NCBI RefSeq assembly: GCF_023278185.1
Contig: NZ_CP066356.1
Span: 5,076,001 to 5,140,000 of the forward strand
Length of the DNA: 64,000 nt
Direction of reading: 5' to 3'
From: Bradyrhizobium elkanii USDA 76
GTDB taxonomy: Bacteria; Pseudomonadota; Alphaproteobacteria; Rhizobiales; Xanthobacteraceae
The notes beneath the pieces are model-generated. The model saw only the letters and a program-made list of their open reading frames with translations. It had not been told where the DNA came from and ran no database searches. The position numbers and the translations under genes were made by a program. This document shows, one piece after another, positions 1 to 7,630 of this stretch (position 1 is the stretch's first letter; each line of letters opens with the position of its first letter).

Positions 1-267
1 CATATCCTGGTGGAGCATCCGCTCCTCCATCTCGGGCACCGGCAGGATGTAGCTGTTGCGCACCACGAGATCGACGTCGTCGAGGGTGATGCCCTCGGCC
101 GACAGGCAGTAGTCGACGACTTCCTTGTAGAAGCCGGAGGCGTGCTTCTCGCGGGTGATGCGCTCCTTGGAGATCGCGTAGGCGATCGCGCCGTCACGCA
201 GCAGGCAGGCGCTGACGTCATGGTCGTAGACGTTGAGACCGAGGACGTAAGTGTGTTGTTTCGGCAT
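1..267 (-). CDS. carbamoyltransferase (NodU/CmcH family), N-terminal part
   Basis: The reading frame starts at an ATG (267) and runs off the left edge, so only the first 89 residues are seen. They begin MPKQHTYVLGLNVYDHDVSA, followed by CLLRDGAIAYAISKERITR, which is the start of carbamoyltransferases: an ASKHA-type N-terminal domain beginning with LGLN, then D-x-S-A-C, a DG turn and an E-R segment. These enzymes move the carbamoyl group of carbamoyl phosphate onto a hydroxyl of a sugar, antibiotic or Nod factor. The substrate cannot be told from this fragment. No partner gene is visible because the rest lies outside the window. Confidence 0.85.
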   Translation of the reverse strand, partial: MPKQHTYVLGLNVYDHDVSACLLRDGAIAYAISKERITREKHASGFYKEVVDYCLSAEGITLDDVDLVVRNSYILPVPEMEERMLHQDM

Positions 268-633
268 GGGCACTCTTTGGGAGGATACTGCAACGCTCAG
301 AGAACAGGATCGTGTCGACTTCAAGTTCTCGCCGGCATTTTCCGAGGTTCTCAAATCTCTGCTTCTGCGATGCACAAATCAAATCGGCGCAACGCAAGAT
401 GAACAGAATGAACGGCGGATGAACGACAAGATGAGCGCAGCAACGACAGCATCCTTTGCAGGCGGGACTGTAACTTGACCTTACCTGTTGGTCTCAATAG
501 AGTCCTTAAAGCTCGCAAGAACCTTAGTGAAAATATTGTCTTAGCATGCTCGAACCGAATGCCGGTGTCGCGCGTCTAAGCGAGACAGCCAGCATCAGTT
601 CAGATGTTTGGAAGTGGACTGGAGATCTTCAGA
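268..633. other. intergenic region between divergent genes
   Basis: This 366-base gap separates the carbamoyltransferase from the glycine-rich protein gene. Short open frames in it have no recognisable protein character and no convincing ribosome binding site. The only signal I can support is the promoter-like pair at 475-503. Confidence 0.5.
475..503 (+). promoter_or_regulatory. sigma70-type promoter for the glycine-rich protein gene
   Basis: TTGACC at 475-480 and TAGAGT at 498-503 are separated by 17 bases, the usual spacing for housekeeping promoters. It lies about 130 bases upstream of the start codon at 634, implying a long 5' leader. The -10 match is only four of six. Confidence 0.4.
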
Positions 634-921
634 ATGACTAAACGCTACAATATCCTGACTCGTTGCCTAGCAGCAGTCGCTTTGTTGTTCGTCTATGTCG
701 CAAGCACCTCCGCCATCCTGGTCGGCGTCACGACAGCGCCTGCGCAAGCCTGGCGCGGACGCGGCGGTGGCTGGGGCTATCGCGGCGGCGGCTGGGGCCG
801 CGGTCGCGGGTGGGGCTATGGCCGCGGATATGGATATGGCCGTGGCTATGGCTACTACGGCGGTTACGTCGGTCCCCGTTGCTGGTGGACCCCGCGTGGT
901 GTTCGCGTTTGCCGGTGGTAA
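634..921 (+). CDS. glycine-rich small exported protein
   Basis: This is a 95-residue protein counted from the ATG at 634, chosen because GGAG at 621-624 sits nine bases upstream; an ATG at 604 lacks such a site. The first ~39 residues form a signal peptide with a hydrophobic stretch (AAVALLFVYVAS) and an APAQA-type cleavage site. The mature part is almost entirely Gly, Arg, Tyr and Trp in GRG/GYG repeats, ending with CWWTPRGVRVCRW, whose two cysteines could form a disulfide. Small Gly/Tyr/Arg-rich exported proteins are common in rhizobia but have no assigned function. A strong terminator follows 40 bases after the stop. Confidence 0.75.
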   Translation: MTKRYNILTRCLAAVALLFVYVASTSAILVGVTTAPAQAWRGRGGGWGYRGGGWGRGRGWGYGRGYGYGRGYGYYGGYVGPRCWWTPRGVRVCRW

Positions 922-960
922 CAACCGCCCGGCCGACACAAGCGATATTGAAGACATGAA

Positions 961-998
961 ATCAGGTGCGTCGGTCCCGACGCACCTGATTTGCTTTT
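961..998 (+). terminator. intrinsic terminator after the glycine-rich gene
   Basis: A perfect 14-bp inverted repeat (961-974 with 977-990) is followed by TTGCTTTT. The position just downstream of the stop at 921 fits termination of that gene. Confidence 0.8.
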
Positions 999-1046
999 GG
1001 GGGTTGGTTCACCTGCCGGGCTTGGTTCGGCTGCGGCACGCAAGAA

Positions 1047-1072
1047 AGAGCCCCGGAAGACGCCGGGGCTCT
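1047..1072. terminator. GC-rich hairpin in the 922-1263 gap
   Basis: AGAGCCCCGG at 1047-1056 pairs perfectly with CCGGGGCTCT at 1063-1072 across a six-base loop. On the minus strand it is followed by TTCTTG, so it could end the cyclase transcript, which comes from the right. There is no long U tract. Apart from this and the terminator at 961-998, I see nothing in 922-1263. Confidence 0.45.
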
Positions 1073-1263
1073 AGTCACGGGAGAGAACGCTTCCGAAATC
1101 GGGACGCGAGGACGAGCCGGCGGCCCGATCACTCAATGCATCTACTGCGTGCATAAGAACAGATTTGGCTGCCTCAAGCTGTAGCCGTGCCGCAACAACC
1201 GGCCGTAATGCACAGCCTGTCCACCGGTTCCCGAAGCTGGCCGGACACAACCCCGGGGCGCGC

Positions 1264-2040
1264 CTAGCCGTCGAGGATCGCGACCGCCCTCGTCCACCCC
1301 GCCGACGCGCGCTCGATCTTCACCGGGAAGCACGACACCATGAACCCGGTCGACGGCAGCTGCTCGAGATTGTGCAGCTTCTCGATGTGGCAGTAGCCGA
1401 TGTGCCGCCCGGCCTTGTGCCCTTCCCAGATCAGGCTGGCGTCCTTGGTCTCGGCGTATCTCTTCGCGGTGAAGACGAACGGCGCGTCCCAGCTCCAGCC
1501 GTCGATGCCGGTCAGCCGCACGCCGCGCTCGAGCAGATACATCGTCGCCTCGTAGCCCATGCCGCAGCCCGAATTGACGTAGTCGGGCCGGCCGTATTTC
1601 GCGCCCGCGCTGGTGTTGACGACGACGATCTCGAGCGGCGACAGCGTGTGGCGGATGCGCTTCAGCTCGGCTTCGACATCCTTGGCGGTCGCGACATAGC
1701 CGTCAGGCAGATGGCGGAAGTCGAGCTTCACGCCCGGCTGGAAGCACCATTCCAGCGGCACCTCGTCGATGGTCCAGGACCGCTCGCCGCGGTTCATGGT
1801 CGGATGGAAATGCCAGGGCGCATCGAGATGCGTGCCGTTGTGGGTGGAGAGCGAGACCTGCTCGACGGCCCAGCCCTGTCCGTCGGGCAGGTCCTCGGCC
1901 TTCAGTCCATCGAAGAACTGCAGCATGCGCGGCAGCCCCTGCTGATGATCGATATACTGGATGGTCGGATGATTGCCGGGCGGATCGGCCGGAACGTCGT
2001 TCTGCAGGGGGACGGAGATATCGATCAGTCTGCGCGCCAT
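1264..2040 (-). CDS. cyclase family protein (kynurenine formamidase-like hydrolase)
   Basis: A 258-residue protein of the Cyclase family (kynurenine formamidase/isatin hydrolase type), metal-dependent amidases and hydrolases. The family signature H-x-G-T-H-x-D-x-x-x-H is clear at residues 67-77 (HNGTHLDAPWH), which supplies the metal-binding histidines and aspartate. The protein starts MARRLIDISVPLQNDVPADP, the usual opening strand. It has no signal peptide, so it is probably cytoplasmic. It stands alone, with no tryptophan or kynurenine genes nearby, so the substrate is unknown. Confidence 0.85.
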   Translation of the reverse strand: MARRLIDISVPLQNDVPADPPGNHPTIQYIDHQQGLPRMLQFFDGLKAEDLPDGQGWAVEQVSLSTHNGTHLDAPWHFHPTMNRGERSWTIDEVPLEWCFQPGVKLDFRHLPDGYVATAKDVEAELKRIRHTLSPLEIVVVNTSAGAKYGRPDYVNSGCGMGYEATMYLLERGVRLTGIDGWSWDAPFVFTAKRYAETKDASLIWEGHKAGRHIGYCHIEKLHNLEQLPSTGFMVSCFPVKIERASAGWTRAVAILDG

Positions 2041-2206
2041 GGTGCTTTCTCGCGGATTGGTCTTGTCGGGCCGGACTACCCTGCCAGCGCGTGCGCGTTA
2101 TCGGCAAGCCACATCCGCTCGAGATCGCAGCTCACGATGTCGTGGCTTGGACTGCAGCAAGGCGGCGCAACGTTGAACCTATCCCCCGCCCGCACGACCC
2201 ATTGGC

Positions 2207-2280
2207 ACTGGGGATTTCAGGGCCCAGTATTTCGACGGCGCCGTCTGGACGAGCATATTCCGTCCAGACGGCGTTGTTGC
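2207..2280 (+). ncRNA. candidate small RNA, copy A of a two-hairpin family
   Basis: This segment resembles 7731-7808 in sequence and fold. Hairpin 1 pairs ACTGGG (2207-2212) with CCCAGT (2223-2228) around a loop identical in both copies (GATTTCAGGG). Hairpin 2 is a perfect 13-bp stem (2239-2251 with 2261-2273) around AGCATATTC, followed by TTGTTGCC. A TTGAAC -35 element at 2173-2178 lies 34 bases upstream, as in the other copy (35 bases). Stem bases differ between copies but pairing is kept. No reading frame fits. The surrounding gap (2041-2847) otherwise holds only the weak ORF at 2468 and the hairpin at 2690. Confidence 0.6.
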
Positions 2281-2467
2281 CTCAGGCGAGACAATCTCGG
2301 CCGAAGCTTGGTCACCCGTCCCAGAACGCTGTTCACGCACAGAGTGCCACAGAAACAATCCGTGTGCTCATGTCGGGCGGATTGCTGGTGGTGTTGCCAC
2401 GACGATACAGAGATACCCCCACAACGATGCTAACCAACCTGCATCTGAATCAAGACGGGGTTGCGTC

Positions 2468-2650
2468 GTGTCGGGATTTGATCACTGGAACGGTGCAAAT
2501 AGAGCTTACTCGTCCGCCGAAGCGCCGCATCTGCGCGATGAGCAGCAGCAGTTCGACCGCTATCACAAATTCGACGACCCCATCTCGCGACCGCCGGAGA
2601 GTGGCTCAAGAACCGTGATCCTGGATCGCTACAACCCGCCGGCCCGTTGA
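2468..2650 (+). CDS. hypothetical small protein, uncertain
   Basis: A 60-residue frame starting with GTG. It has a protein-like, hydrophilic composition rich in Asp, Arg and Gln (for example DEQQQFDRYHKFDDPISR), and GC3 becomes normal for this genome after about the first dozen codons. There is no clear ribosome binding site and I recognise no family. It may be a real small protein or the remnant of a longer gene. Confidence 0.3.
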   Translation: MSGFDHWNGANRAYSSAEAPHLRDEQQQFDRYHKFDDPISRPPESGSRTVILDRYNPPAR

Positions 2651-2689
2651 TCTGGTCAGCGCCCGGGCGGCTGAAGTTGCGAGCAGTGG

Positions 2690-2715
2690 AGCGCGGGCGG
2701 CTTCGGTCCCGCGCT
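2690..2715. terminator. GC-rich hairpin upstream of tRNA-Pro
   Basis: AGCGCGGG (2690-2697) pairs with CCCGCGCT (2708-2715) around CGGCTTCGGT. There is no U tract in the plus direction. It lies about 130 bases beyond the 3' end of tRNA-Pro, which is read leftwards. Confidence 0.35.
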
Positions 2716-2847
2716 TGCTAGTTCAGGGTGCCAACCGACCGCGATTTGTGGATCAAGTCAGATACGAATGCCGAGCACGCGCCGATCATAAACATCGCGT
2801 CCGGCTCATCTACCGACGGAGCGTCTCTGTTAAGTCTTTGATTTGGA

Positions 2848-2924
2848 TGGTCGGGGCAGCTGGATTCGAACCAACGACCTGCAGTACCCAAAACTGCCGC
2901 GCTACCAGGCTGCGCTATACCCCG
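2848..2924 (-). tRNA. tRNA-Pro (UGG)
   Basis: The minus strand folds into a full cloverleaf: acceptor stem CGGGGTA/TGCCCCG, D arm with AGC..GGTAGC, anticodon stem GCAGT/ACTGC with loop TTTGGGT (anticodon TGG), and T arm with GGTTCGAATCC. The 3' CCA is encoded at 2848-2850. The UGG anticodon reads proline codons. Confidence 0.95.
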
Positions 2925-3043
2925 ACATTTCCGAGAAGCCCTGTGGATACACGCTTCAGTCAGCGCCAGCAAGGCACGGATGGGGGCCTCGTGCGACGAA
3001 TCCGGCACCGGTTTCCGTCCGGAAATCGCGTCAAAGCCGGATG

Positions 3044-3523
3044 CTAACGGCCGCCGAACAGCGGATGGGCCACCCGGTCGCCGGGCTGGATGCCGTATTT
3101 CTGCGCGGTCCCGGCAATCACCTCGAGCACGCCCTTGGCGAGCCCGCGCGAGGGAATGATCCTGGTCGAGAGCGGCTCGGTGTTTTCGGCGATCCGCAGG
3201 ATGCGCCCGTCGGCGCGGATGAAGATCATGTCGAGCGAGATGTAGGTGTTCTTCATCCACATCGATACTTCCTGCTCCGGCGAGAAGTCGAACAGCATGC
3301 CTTTGCCGTCCGCGAGCTCCTTCCGGTACATCAGGCCGGTTTCCTTCTCCTGCTCGGTGGTCGCCATTTCGACCGAGAAGACGTGCACGCCCGATTTGGT
3401 GACGATCTCGAGCGGCTGGACGCTCGCAGCCTGCGCGGCCGGAGCCAGCAGTGCACCGAACATGATCACGAGGCAGACCATCAGCCACGAACGATGGCGC
3501 CCAACACTGCGAACGAAATTCAT
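3044..3523 (-). CDS. DUF192 family exported protein
   Basis: This 159-residue protein has an N-terminal signal peptide (hydrophobic MVCLVIMFGALLAPAAQA) and then a DUF192 domain from about residue 40 to the end. Family hallmarks are visible: an LMYRKEL segment, M-L-F-D-F, and MWMKNTYISLDMIFI, followed by the beta strands ending in V-A-H-P-L. DUF192 proteins are small beta-barrel proteins of unknown function, often exported. I start at the ATG at 3523 because the upstream in-frame codon is a TTG with no better ribosome binding site. It neighbours tRNA-Pro and the cold-shock gene, which say nothing about its role. Confidence 0.85.
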   Translation of the reverse strand: MNFVRSVGRHRSWLMVCLVIMFGALLAPAAQAASVQPLEIVTKSGVHVFSVEMATTEQEKETGLMYRKELADGKGMLFDFSPEQEVSMWMKNTYISLDMIFIRADGRILRIAENTEPLSTRIIPSRGLAKGVLEVIAGTAQKYGIQPGDRVAHPLFGGR

Positions 3524-3645
3524 CGACAAATACTCACCACCGGGGAAGATTTTCCGGCGGACCCTAACCCGACGATTGCGGCGAATGCCAGAGCCGAGAC
3601 GGCTCGCCGGCGGCTCACGTTTCCGTCAGGGAGTCCGTTCAGGCG

Positions 3646-4323
3646 CTAATGCGACGACAGCGCCGACGGACCGGTCTCCGGGTGGATCTCGGCGGCCATC
3701 ATACCCTTGGAGCCGGGCCCAAAGCGCACCAGCACATACTGGCCGGGGCGCAGTTCGGTCATGCCGAAGCGGCGCAGCGTCTCCATGTGCACGAAGATGT
3801 CGGGCGTGCCCTCGCCGCAAGTCACGAAGCCGAAGCCGCGCAGCCGGTTGAACCACTTGACCTGCGCGCGCTCGAGCCCGCTGGTTGCGGTCACCGTAAC
3901 ATGGGTGCGCGGCGGCAGCATCTGCGCCGGATGGATCGCGGTCGATTCGTCCATCGAGACGATGCGGAAAGCCTGGTAGCCCTTCGCGCGCTGCACGCAT
4001 TCGACGACCAGCCGCGCGCCCTCATAGGCGGTCTGATAGCCGTCGCGCCGCAGCACGGTCACATGCAGCAGGATGTCGGGCCAGCCATTGTCGGGGACGA
4101 TGAAGCCGTATCCCTTCGAGGCGTCGAACCATTTGATGACGCCGGAAACCTCGACGAGGTTGGCCGCGGTGTCGCCGAGACCGGAGAAGGCATCGATCGC
4201 CGGATCGCGCGGCGCGCTTCCATACTCGCCTTGACCAATCCTGCTTTGCCCAACTCCGCCCATCGGCGGTCCGCCGAGCTTCTTGGACTCAAATCCGTCC
4301 GACCCCATGACCCCGGACCCCAC
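3646..4323 (-). CDS. two-domain cold shock protein
   Basis: A 225-residue protein with two cold-shock (OB-fold) domains, at about residues 59-124 and 153-214. Each carries an RNP1-type motif, KGYGFIV (70-76) and RGFGFVT (162-168), preceded by VIKWFDASK and VKWFNRL. The first ~55 residues are glycine-rich and disordered. Cold-shock domains bind single-stranded RNA or DNA and act as RNA chaperones in the cytoplasm. Double-domain versions of about 200 residues are typical of rhizobia. The frame opens with GTG at 4323; an ATG at 4308 is preceded by a G-rich stretch and may be the true start. Confidence 0.9.
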   Translation of the reverse strand: MGSGVMGSDGFESKKLGGPPMGGVGQSRIGQGEYGSAPRDPAIDAFSGLGDTAANLVEVSGVIKWFDASKGYGFIVPDNGWPDILLHVTVLRRDGYQTAYEGARLVVECVQRAKGYQAFRIVSMDESTAIHPAQMLPPRTHVTVTATSGLERAQVKWFNRLRGFGFVTCGEGTPDIFVHMETLRRFGMTELRPGQYVLVRFGPGSKGMMAAEIHPETGPSALSSH

Positions 4324-4518
4324 ACATCAAATGCAGATCGCCGTCGTTGCGGCGCACCCTGTACACGCTGCTCTCCATGACCAACTCACTCGGACTGATT
4401 TTGGACGCGGCGCGAATCTCTCAACCAAAAGATAACACTCCCGCTTGCGGGGCATAGCTAAAAAACGATTCTTGCGGGAACTATGAACAGGCTTGCACGG
4501 CCGCGAATCAATCGGGCA

Positions 4519-5280
4519 TCAATTGCCTACGAAAGGACCAAGCGTGTCGCCGATGTCGTGGCGGATCACCAGATCGGCGATGTCGTCCTGATCGGTCGGC
4601 TCGTTGTCGATGATCACGAGCCGCGCGCCGCTCTCCTTCGCCATCATCGGAAAGCCCGCGGCGGGCCACACCACAAGCGATGAGCCGATCGCCAGAAACA
4701 GGTCGCAGTGCCTGGAGAGTTCCGCCGCGCGGCGCATCGCATCCTCAGGCATCGATTGCCCGAACGAGATCGTCGCGGTCTTCACCGGATCGCCGCAGTC
4801 CGCGCAGTCGGGTGCGCTGCCCGCCTTGTCGAACTGCTGCCTCACCCACGACAGCTCGTAGTCCTTGCCGCAGCCGATGCAGCGGCCATAGGTCGTGTTG
4901 CCGTGCAGCTCGATCACGTCCTCGGCCTTGAAGCCCGACGCCTGATGCAGGTTGTCGATGTTTTGCGTGATGATGCCGGGAACCTTGCCGGCCCGGTAGA
5001 GCGACGCAAGCGCGCGATGGCCGCGACCGGGTTTGGCCGCCGCAAAGGTCTGTTCCATCGCAAAGCGGCGCCGCCAGGACTCGTCGCGCGCGTCCTGGCT
5101 GGCGACGAACTCGTCGAACGGAATCGGCCGGTTGCGGGTCCACAGCCCGCCGGGCGAGCGGAAATCGGGAATGCCGCATTCGGTGGAGATGCCCGCCCCG
5201 GTGAACGGCACGATGGACGACGCCTCGGCAATCATGTTGCCGAGCAGCTCGACGCCGCTGCGCAAATCTTTTGCGATCAT
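4519..5280 (-). CDS. cobB: Sir2 family NAD-dependent protein deacylase
   Basis: A 253-residue sirtuin. NAD-binding motif GAGIS is at residues 28-32, followed by GIPDFRSPGG, then TQNIDNLHQ, the catalytic histidine in LHGN (H126), a zinc-binding set of four cysteines (134, 137, 159, 162) and GSSL near the C-terminus. It removes acyl groups from lysines using NAD+ in the cytoplasm. I start at the ATG at 5280, not the in-frame GTG at 5307, because a TATAAT box at 5307-5312 would place transcription start downstream of that GTG. The gene is monocistronic. Confidence 0.9.
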   Translation of the reverse strand: MIAKDLRSGVELLGNMIAEASSIVPFTGAGISTECGIPDFRSPGGLWTRNRPIPFDEFVASQDARDESWRRRFAMEQTFAAAKPGRGHRALASLYRAGKVPGIITQNIDNLHQASGFKAEDVIELHGNTTYGRCIGCGKDYELSWVRQQFDKAGSAPDCADCGDPVKTATISFGQSMPEDAMRRAAELSRHCDLFLAIGSSLVVWPAAGFPMMAKESGARLVIIDNEPTDQDDIADLVIRHDIGDTLGPFVGN

Positions 5281-5306
5281 TGAAAACAATCCGGTTGGCC
5301 GCACCA

Positions 5307-5312
5307 ATTATA
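5307..5312 (-). promoter_or_regulatory. -10 element upstream of the Sir2 gene
   Basis: The minus strand reads TATAAT here, a perfect -10 box 27 bases before the chosen start. No good -35 hexamer is seen at the expected distance. Its position argues against translation starting at the GTG at 5307. Confidence 0.4.
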
Positions 5313-5533
5313 GCACGGCCCGCCCCGTTGCGGGCTCAACCGTTGCGCGAGCGATCGGCTGAGATCAGGGTGCCTTGATCGATCGGCTTGCGACCACCCG
5401 CCTCGGCGCATCCGCTTCGTCGCTCCTCCGCCGCCTCAGCATCATCACATTCCTGCACGGGCTGCTCCGCATTGACGCCCAATTCGCTGACGCCAATGCG
5501 CCCGGGACAGGACCACGGCCAGGAGGATGGGCA

Positions 5534-5695
5534 ATGACCGATCAGGAAGACCGCATCGCGCGCGAGCGCGAGGAGATCGTCGCACGCGTTGCCAGCTTCA
5601 GGGCGACGCAGCAGAAGTTCGAGCGCGATCGCCAGGAATATTACGACAACACGCTCGGCAATGCCTGGAGCGGATTTCAACGCAAGACCGCTTAA
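5534..5695 (+). CDS. conserved-looking 53-residue hypothetical protein
   Basis: The start at 5534 follows a perfect AGGAGG at 5521-5526. The peptide is highly charged and predicted helical (DQEDRIAREREEIVARVAS, then FRATQQKFERDRQEYYDNTL), which suggests a short coiled coil, ending with WSGFQRKTA. No membrane segment or signal peptide is present. I know no named family. A longer in-frame extension upstream to 5375 has no Shine-Dalgarno and a different composition, so I reject it. Confidence 0.65.
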   Translation: MTDQEDRIAREREEIVARVASFRATQQKFERDRQEYYDNTLGNAWSGFQRKTA

Positions 5696-5780
5696 CGCAA
5701 GACCGCTTGCTTGATGCCCTGCCGGGCGACCGCGCTCATGGTCGGGGCACCCGCGATTGCGCCATGAGGCGCAAGTGAGA

Positions 5781-5807
5781 AAGCCCGGAGCGGTGTGCTC
5801 CGGGCTT
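5781..5807. terminator. hairpin between two small genes
   Basis: AAGCCCGGAG (5781-5790) pairs perfectly with CTCCGGGCTT (5798-5807). It lies about 85 bases after the 53-residue protein gene. The following bases are not T-rich, so termination is likely but not certain. Nothing else is recognised in 5696-5995. Confidence 0.5.
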
Positions 5808-5995
5808 ATGGCTGTTACCGGTGCCGCTGTGCGATGGTTGCCGCCACGCGGGTTCCGGTTCCCGGGAGCGTTACGTTCCGATCGGATCGCTCGAAAACGC
5901 GCCAGCCATGCGATAGCGCAAAGCTACCATCGGTTAGCGCCGGAACAAAAATACAACCTCAATGATTAGCTTGACGGTGAACGAGGTTCGCATCG

Positions 5996-6097
5996 ATGCC
6001 GGCATGGATGGAACTGCTGCTTAACGTGATGGGCTTTGCCGGTTTCATCGGCATCGCGATGTATCACAAGCATCCGAACGGGAAGCTGCCGGACTGA
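5996..6097 (+). CDS. 33-residue single-pass membrane peptide
   Basis: A short frame from the ATG at 5996, preceded by GAGG about ten bases upstream. It encodes one hydrophobic helix (ELLLNVMGFAGFIGIAMY) followed by a basic tail HKHPNGKLPD. Such short membrane peptides are common but mostly uncharacterised. Support is limited to the ribosome binding site and the helix. Confidence 0.45.
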   Translation: MPAWMELLLNVMGFAGFIGIAMYHKHPNGKLPD

Positions 6098-6143
6098 GCG
6101 CCGACGGCTCGTCTCAACTTGCCGCTGTCCCGGCTCGCCGTGT

Positions 6144-6329
6144 TCAGTTTGCCTTCCGAGCCTCTCCCGCCGTCCGCACCAGCCGGTCCGCCTTCACAAG
6201 TGCCTTGCCGTTCTCCGGCTGCGGCCGAAACCAGAAGCTGATCGCGACAAAGAGCGAACAGAACAGCAGGCCCACCACCATCACGCGTCGGTGGGTCGGT
6301 CGATCAGCACTGTGGAACGTTGGCATCAT
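6144..6329 (-). CDS. small single-pass membrane protein
   Basis: A 61-residue protein counted from the ATG at 6329 (adjacent ATGs at 6329 and 6326; an upstream in-frame ATG at 6359 is less likely). A basic N-terminus (TFHSADRPTHRR) is followed by one transmembrane helix (VMVVGLLFCSLFVAISFWF) and a soluble tail rich in Lys, Arg and Ala. The orientation should place the short N-terminus in the cytoplasm. No family recognised. Confidence 0.5.
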   Translation of the reverse strand: MMPTFHSADRPTHRRVMVVGLLFCSLFVAISFWFRPQPENGKALVKADRLVRTAGEARKAN

Positions 6330-6584
6330 GGCTGTCACCCGCAGCCATCCCAACCGCAATCGCAGGTGGTGACAACACGATGCTGCCCTTAACCTAACCA
6401 GGTAGGGTTAGCGGTGCCCGGGCAATGCCTCGTCAGGCAAGTTCCGACAGTCCGCCGCAGCCCGATTCACAGCGATATCCCCTGCTTGTCCGCAGCAAAT
6501 TCACAGCGCCAGCGGGTCCAATTATCCAACAAAATACGGGTCTTGCTGCACCCTCGTCCACAGCCTCGCGCCGCGTGCGCGCAA

Positions 6585-6932
6585 TCAGGCATCCGCCAGC
6601 CGTTTCAGGGTGGCCCGGAAACCCAGGCTGCGGGTTCCAACCAGCACGGTCCCGAACACTTCGGCCTCGTCACCGCTGAACGTGCCGGAGAACCCGCTCG
6701 TCACTTCCTGCCCGGCGAACAGCGGACGGGTGAACGGGTCGGCGAACGGCGAATGCTGGTTGGTGCTGAGATGTCCCTTCCAGGTCCCCTCGCCGGCGGT
6801 GTAGGCCCCGATCGACCAGAAATATGGCCCGCCGCCGATCAAGAGACCGTCGCGCAGGATCAGGATGCCGCTGTCGCGGCCCCTCACGCCGTCGGTCATG
6901 TGGATATGGATCGAATAGAGCCCGTTCTTCAT
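6585..6932 (-). CDS. GrlR-like regulatory protein
   Basis: This 115-residue protein begins MKNGLYSIHIHMTDG and continues with G-I-L-I-L-R-D-G, GGGPYFWSIGAY and a C-terminal FSGTFSGDEAEVFGTVLVG. That pattern (NGLYSI, a strand ending in a DG turn, a GG-x-x-F/Y-G-Y segment) matches the small beta-sheet GrlR family, whose founding member is a negative regulator of a type III secretion locus in enteropathogenic E. coli. No type III genes are in this window, so only the fold, not the function, is implied. It has no signal peptide. It is divergent from the small gene at 7105. Confidence 0.6.
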   Translation of the reverse strand: MKNGLYSIHIHMTDGVRGRDSGILILRDGLLIGGGPYFWSIGAYTAGEGTWKGHLSTNQHSPFADPFTRPLFAGQEVTSGFSGTFSGDEAEVFGTVLVGTRSLGFRATLKRLADA

Positions 6933-7104
6933 CGATCGCGCCGCCCGGTCCTGGCAGCCCGCAGTATGGCTCCAATCCGGCCGGCGTGCGAGCAGGCCGA
7001 TACCGTCCGGGCCCGTCCGAATCGGCGCAAAAGGCGGCTCCCCGAGCGCTTACAAATCGTTAAGAAAGCCCTGACAAGGTTCGATCCTCCGGAGGGAGAG
7101 AGCC

Positions 7105-7278
7105 ATGCTCGTATACCCCGTACCTGTCGAAGTGACGCAGGCCAGAGTGCAGCTCGTCGTCGACCAGACGGCGAAGGAGCAGCCGCGCATCATCAATGAG
7201 GATGTGCTGGACGTCTTCGCCGCGAAGAACCAGGCCGACCGTGAAGCGGTCGAGACCATCCTCGACATCAAGGTGTGA
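7105..7278 (+). CDS. 57-residue hypothetical protein
   Basis: The ATG at 7105 follows a very strong Shine-Dalgarno, GGAGGGAGAG at 7091-7100. The peptide is acidic and soluble: MLVYPVPVEVTQARVQLVVD, then QTAKEQPRIINEDVLDVF and AAKNQADREAVETILDIKV. Codon use is normal for the genome. I recognise no family. It lies immediately upstream of the small-RNA cluster. Confidence 0.65.
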   Translation: MLVYPVPVEVTQARVQLVVDQTAKEQPRIINEDVLDVFAAKNQADREAVETILDIKV

Positions 7279-7357
7279 GCGGCGTCAGGTTCCCACGACC
7301 AACGTCCCGGGAGCTGCGACCTTGAAAAGAGCGACCTTAAAAAAAGAGGCGCCCGCT

Positions 7358-7488
7358 AAAAAAAAGGAACGAGTCTCTCGTTCCGCCGTTGGTTTCGCGA
7401 GCGGTACAACGAGGGAGAAATCCACCGGAAATATCAGCTCAACAAGCCCCGTCAGCTTACTTCGGTAACTGGCGGGGTTTTGGTTTCT
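7358..7488 (-). ncRNA. candidate minus-strand small RNA with intrinsic terminator
   Basis: On the minus strand GGAACGAG/CTCGTTCC (7366-7373 with 7377-7384) forms a tight hairpin directly followed by eight Ts (7365-7358), a textbook terminator. No gene on the minus strand ends before it. Upstream on the same strand lies a second strong hairpin (7480-7444) and between them an unpaired pyrimidine-rich segment (TTTCTCCCTCGTTG) that could pair with Shine-Dalgarno sequences. The layout is that of a trans-acting small RNA of roughly 110-130 nt. The 5' end is a guess. Confidence 0.45.
7444..7480 (+). terminator. hairpin with UUCG tetraloop
   Basis: Arms 7444-7460 and 7465-7480 pair almost completely, with one bulged base, and close on C(TTCG)G, a very stable tetraloop. 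In the plus direction it ends GGGGTTTTGGTTTC, so it may terminate the transcript of the small gene at 7105. In the minus direction it would be the 5' hairpin of the candidate RNA above. Confidence 0.5.
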
Positions 7489-7630
7489 GGAGGCGCCCAT
7501 GTGCGCCCTGTTCCGCGGCAAGACGCGGCCTGGAAGATCGTACGAGCCGCAGCCCGATTGGAAACCCGGACGTTCCCGAAGCCGGTCGGCCGAAACCGCA
7601 TTGAACAGCGCAACCGCAAACACGCCTGGT

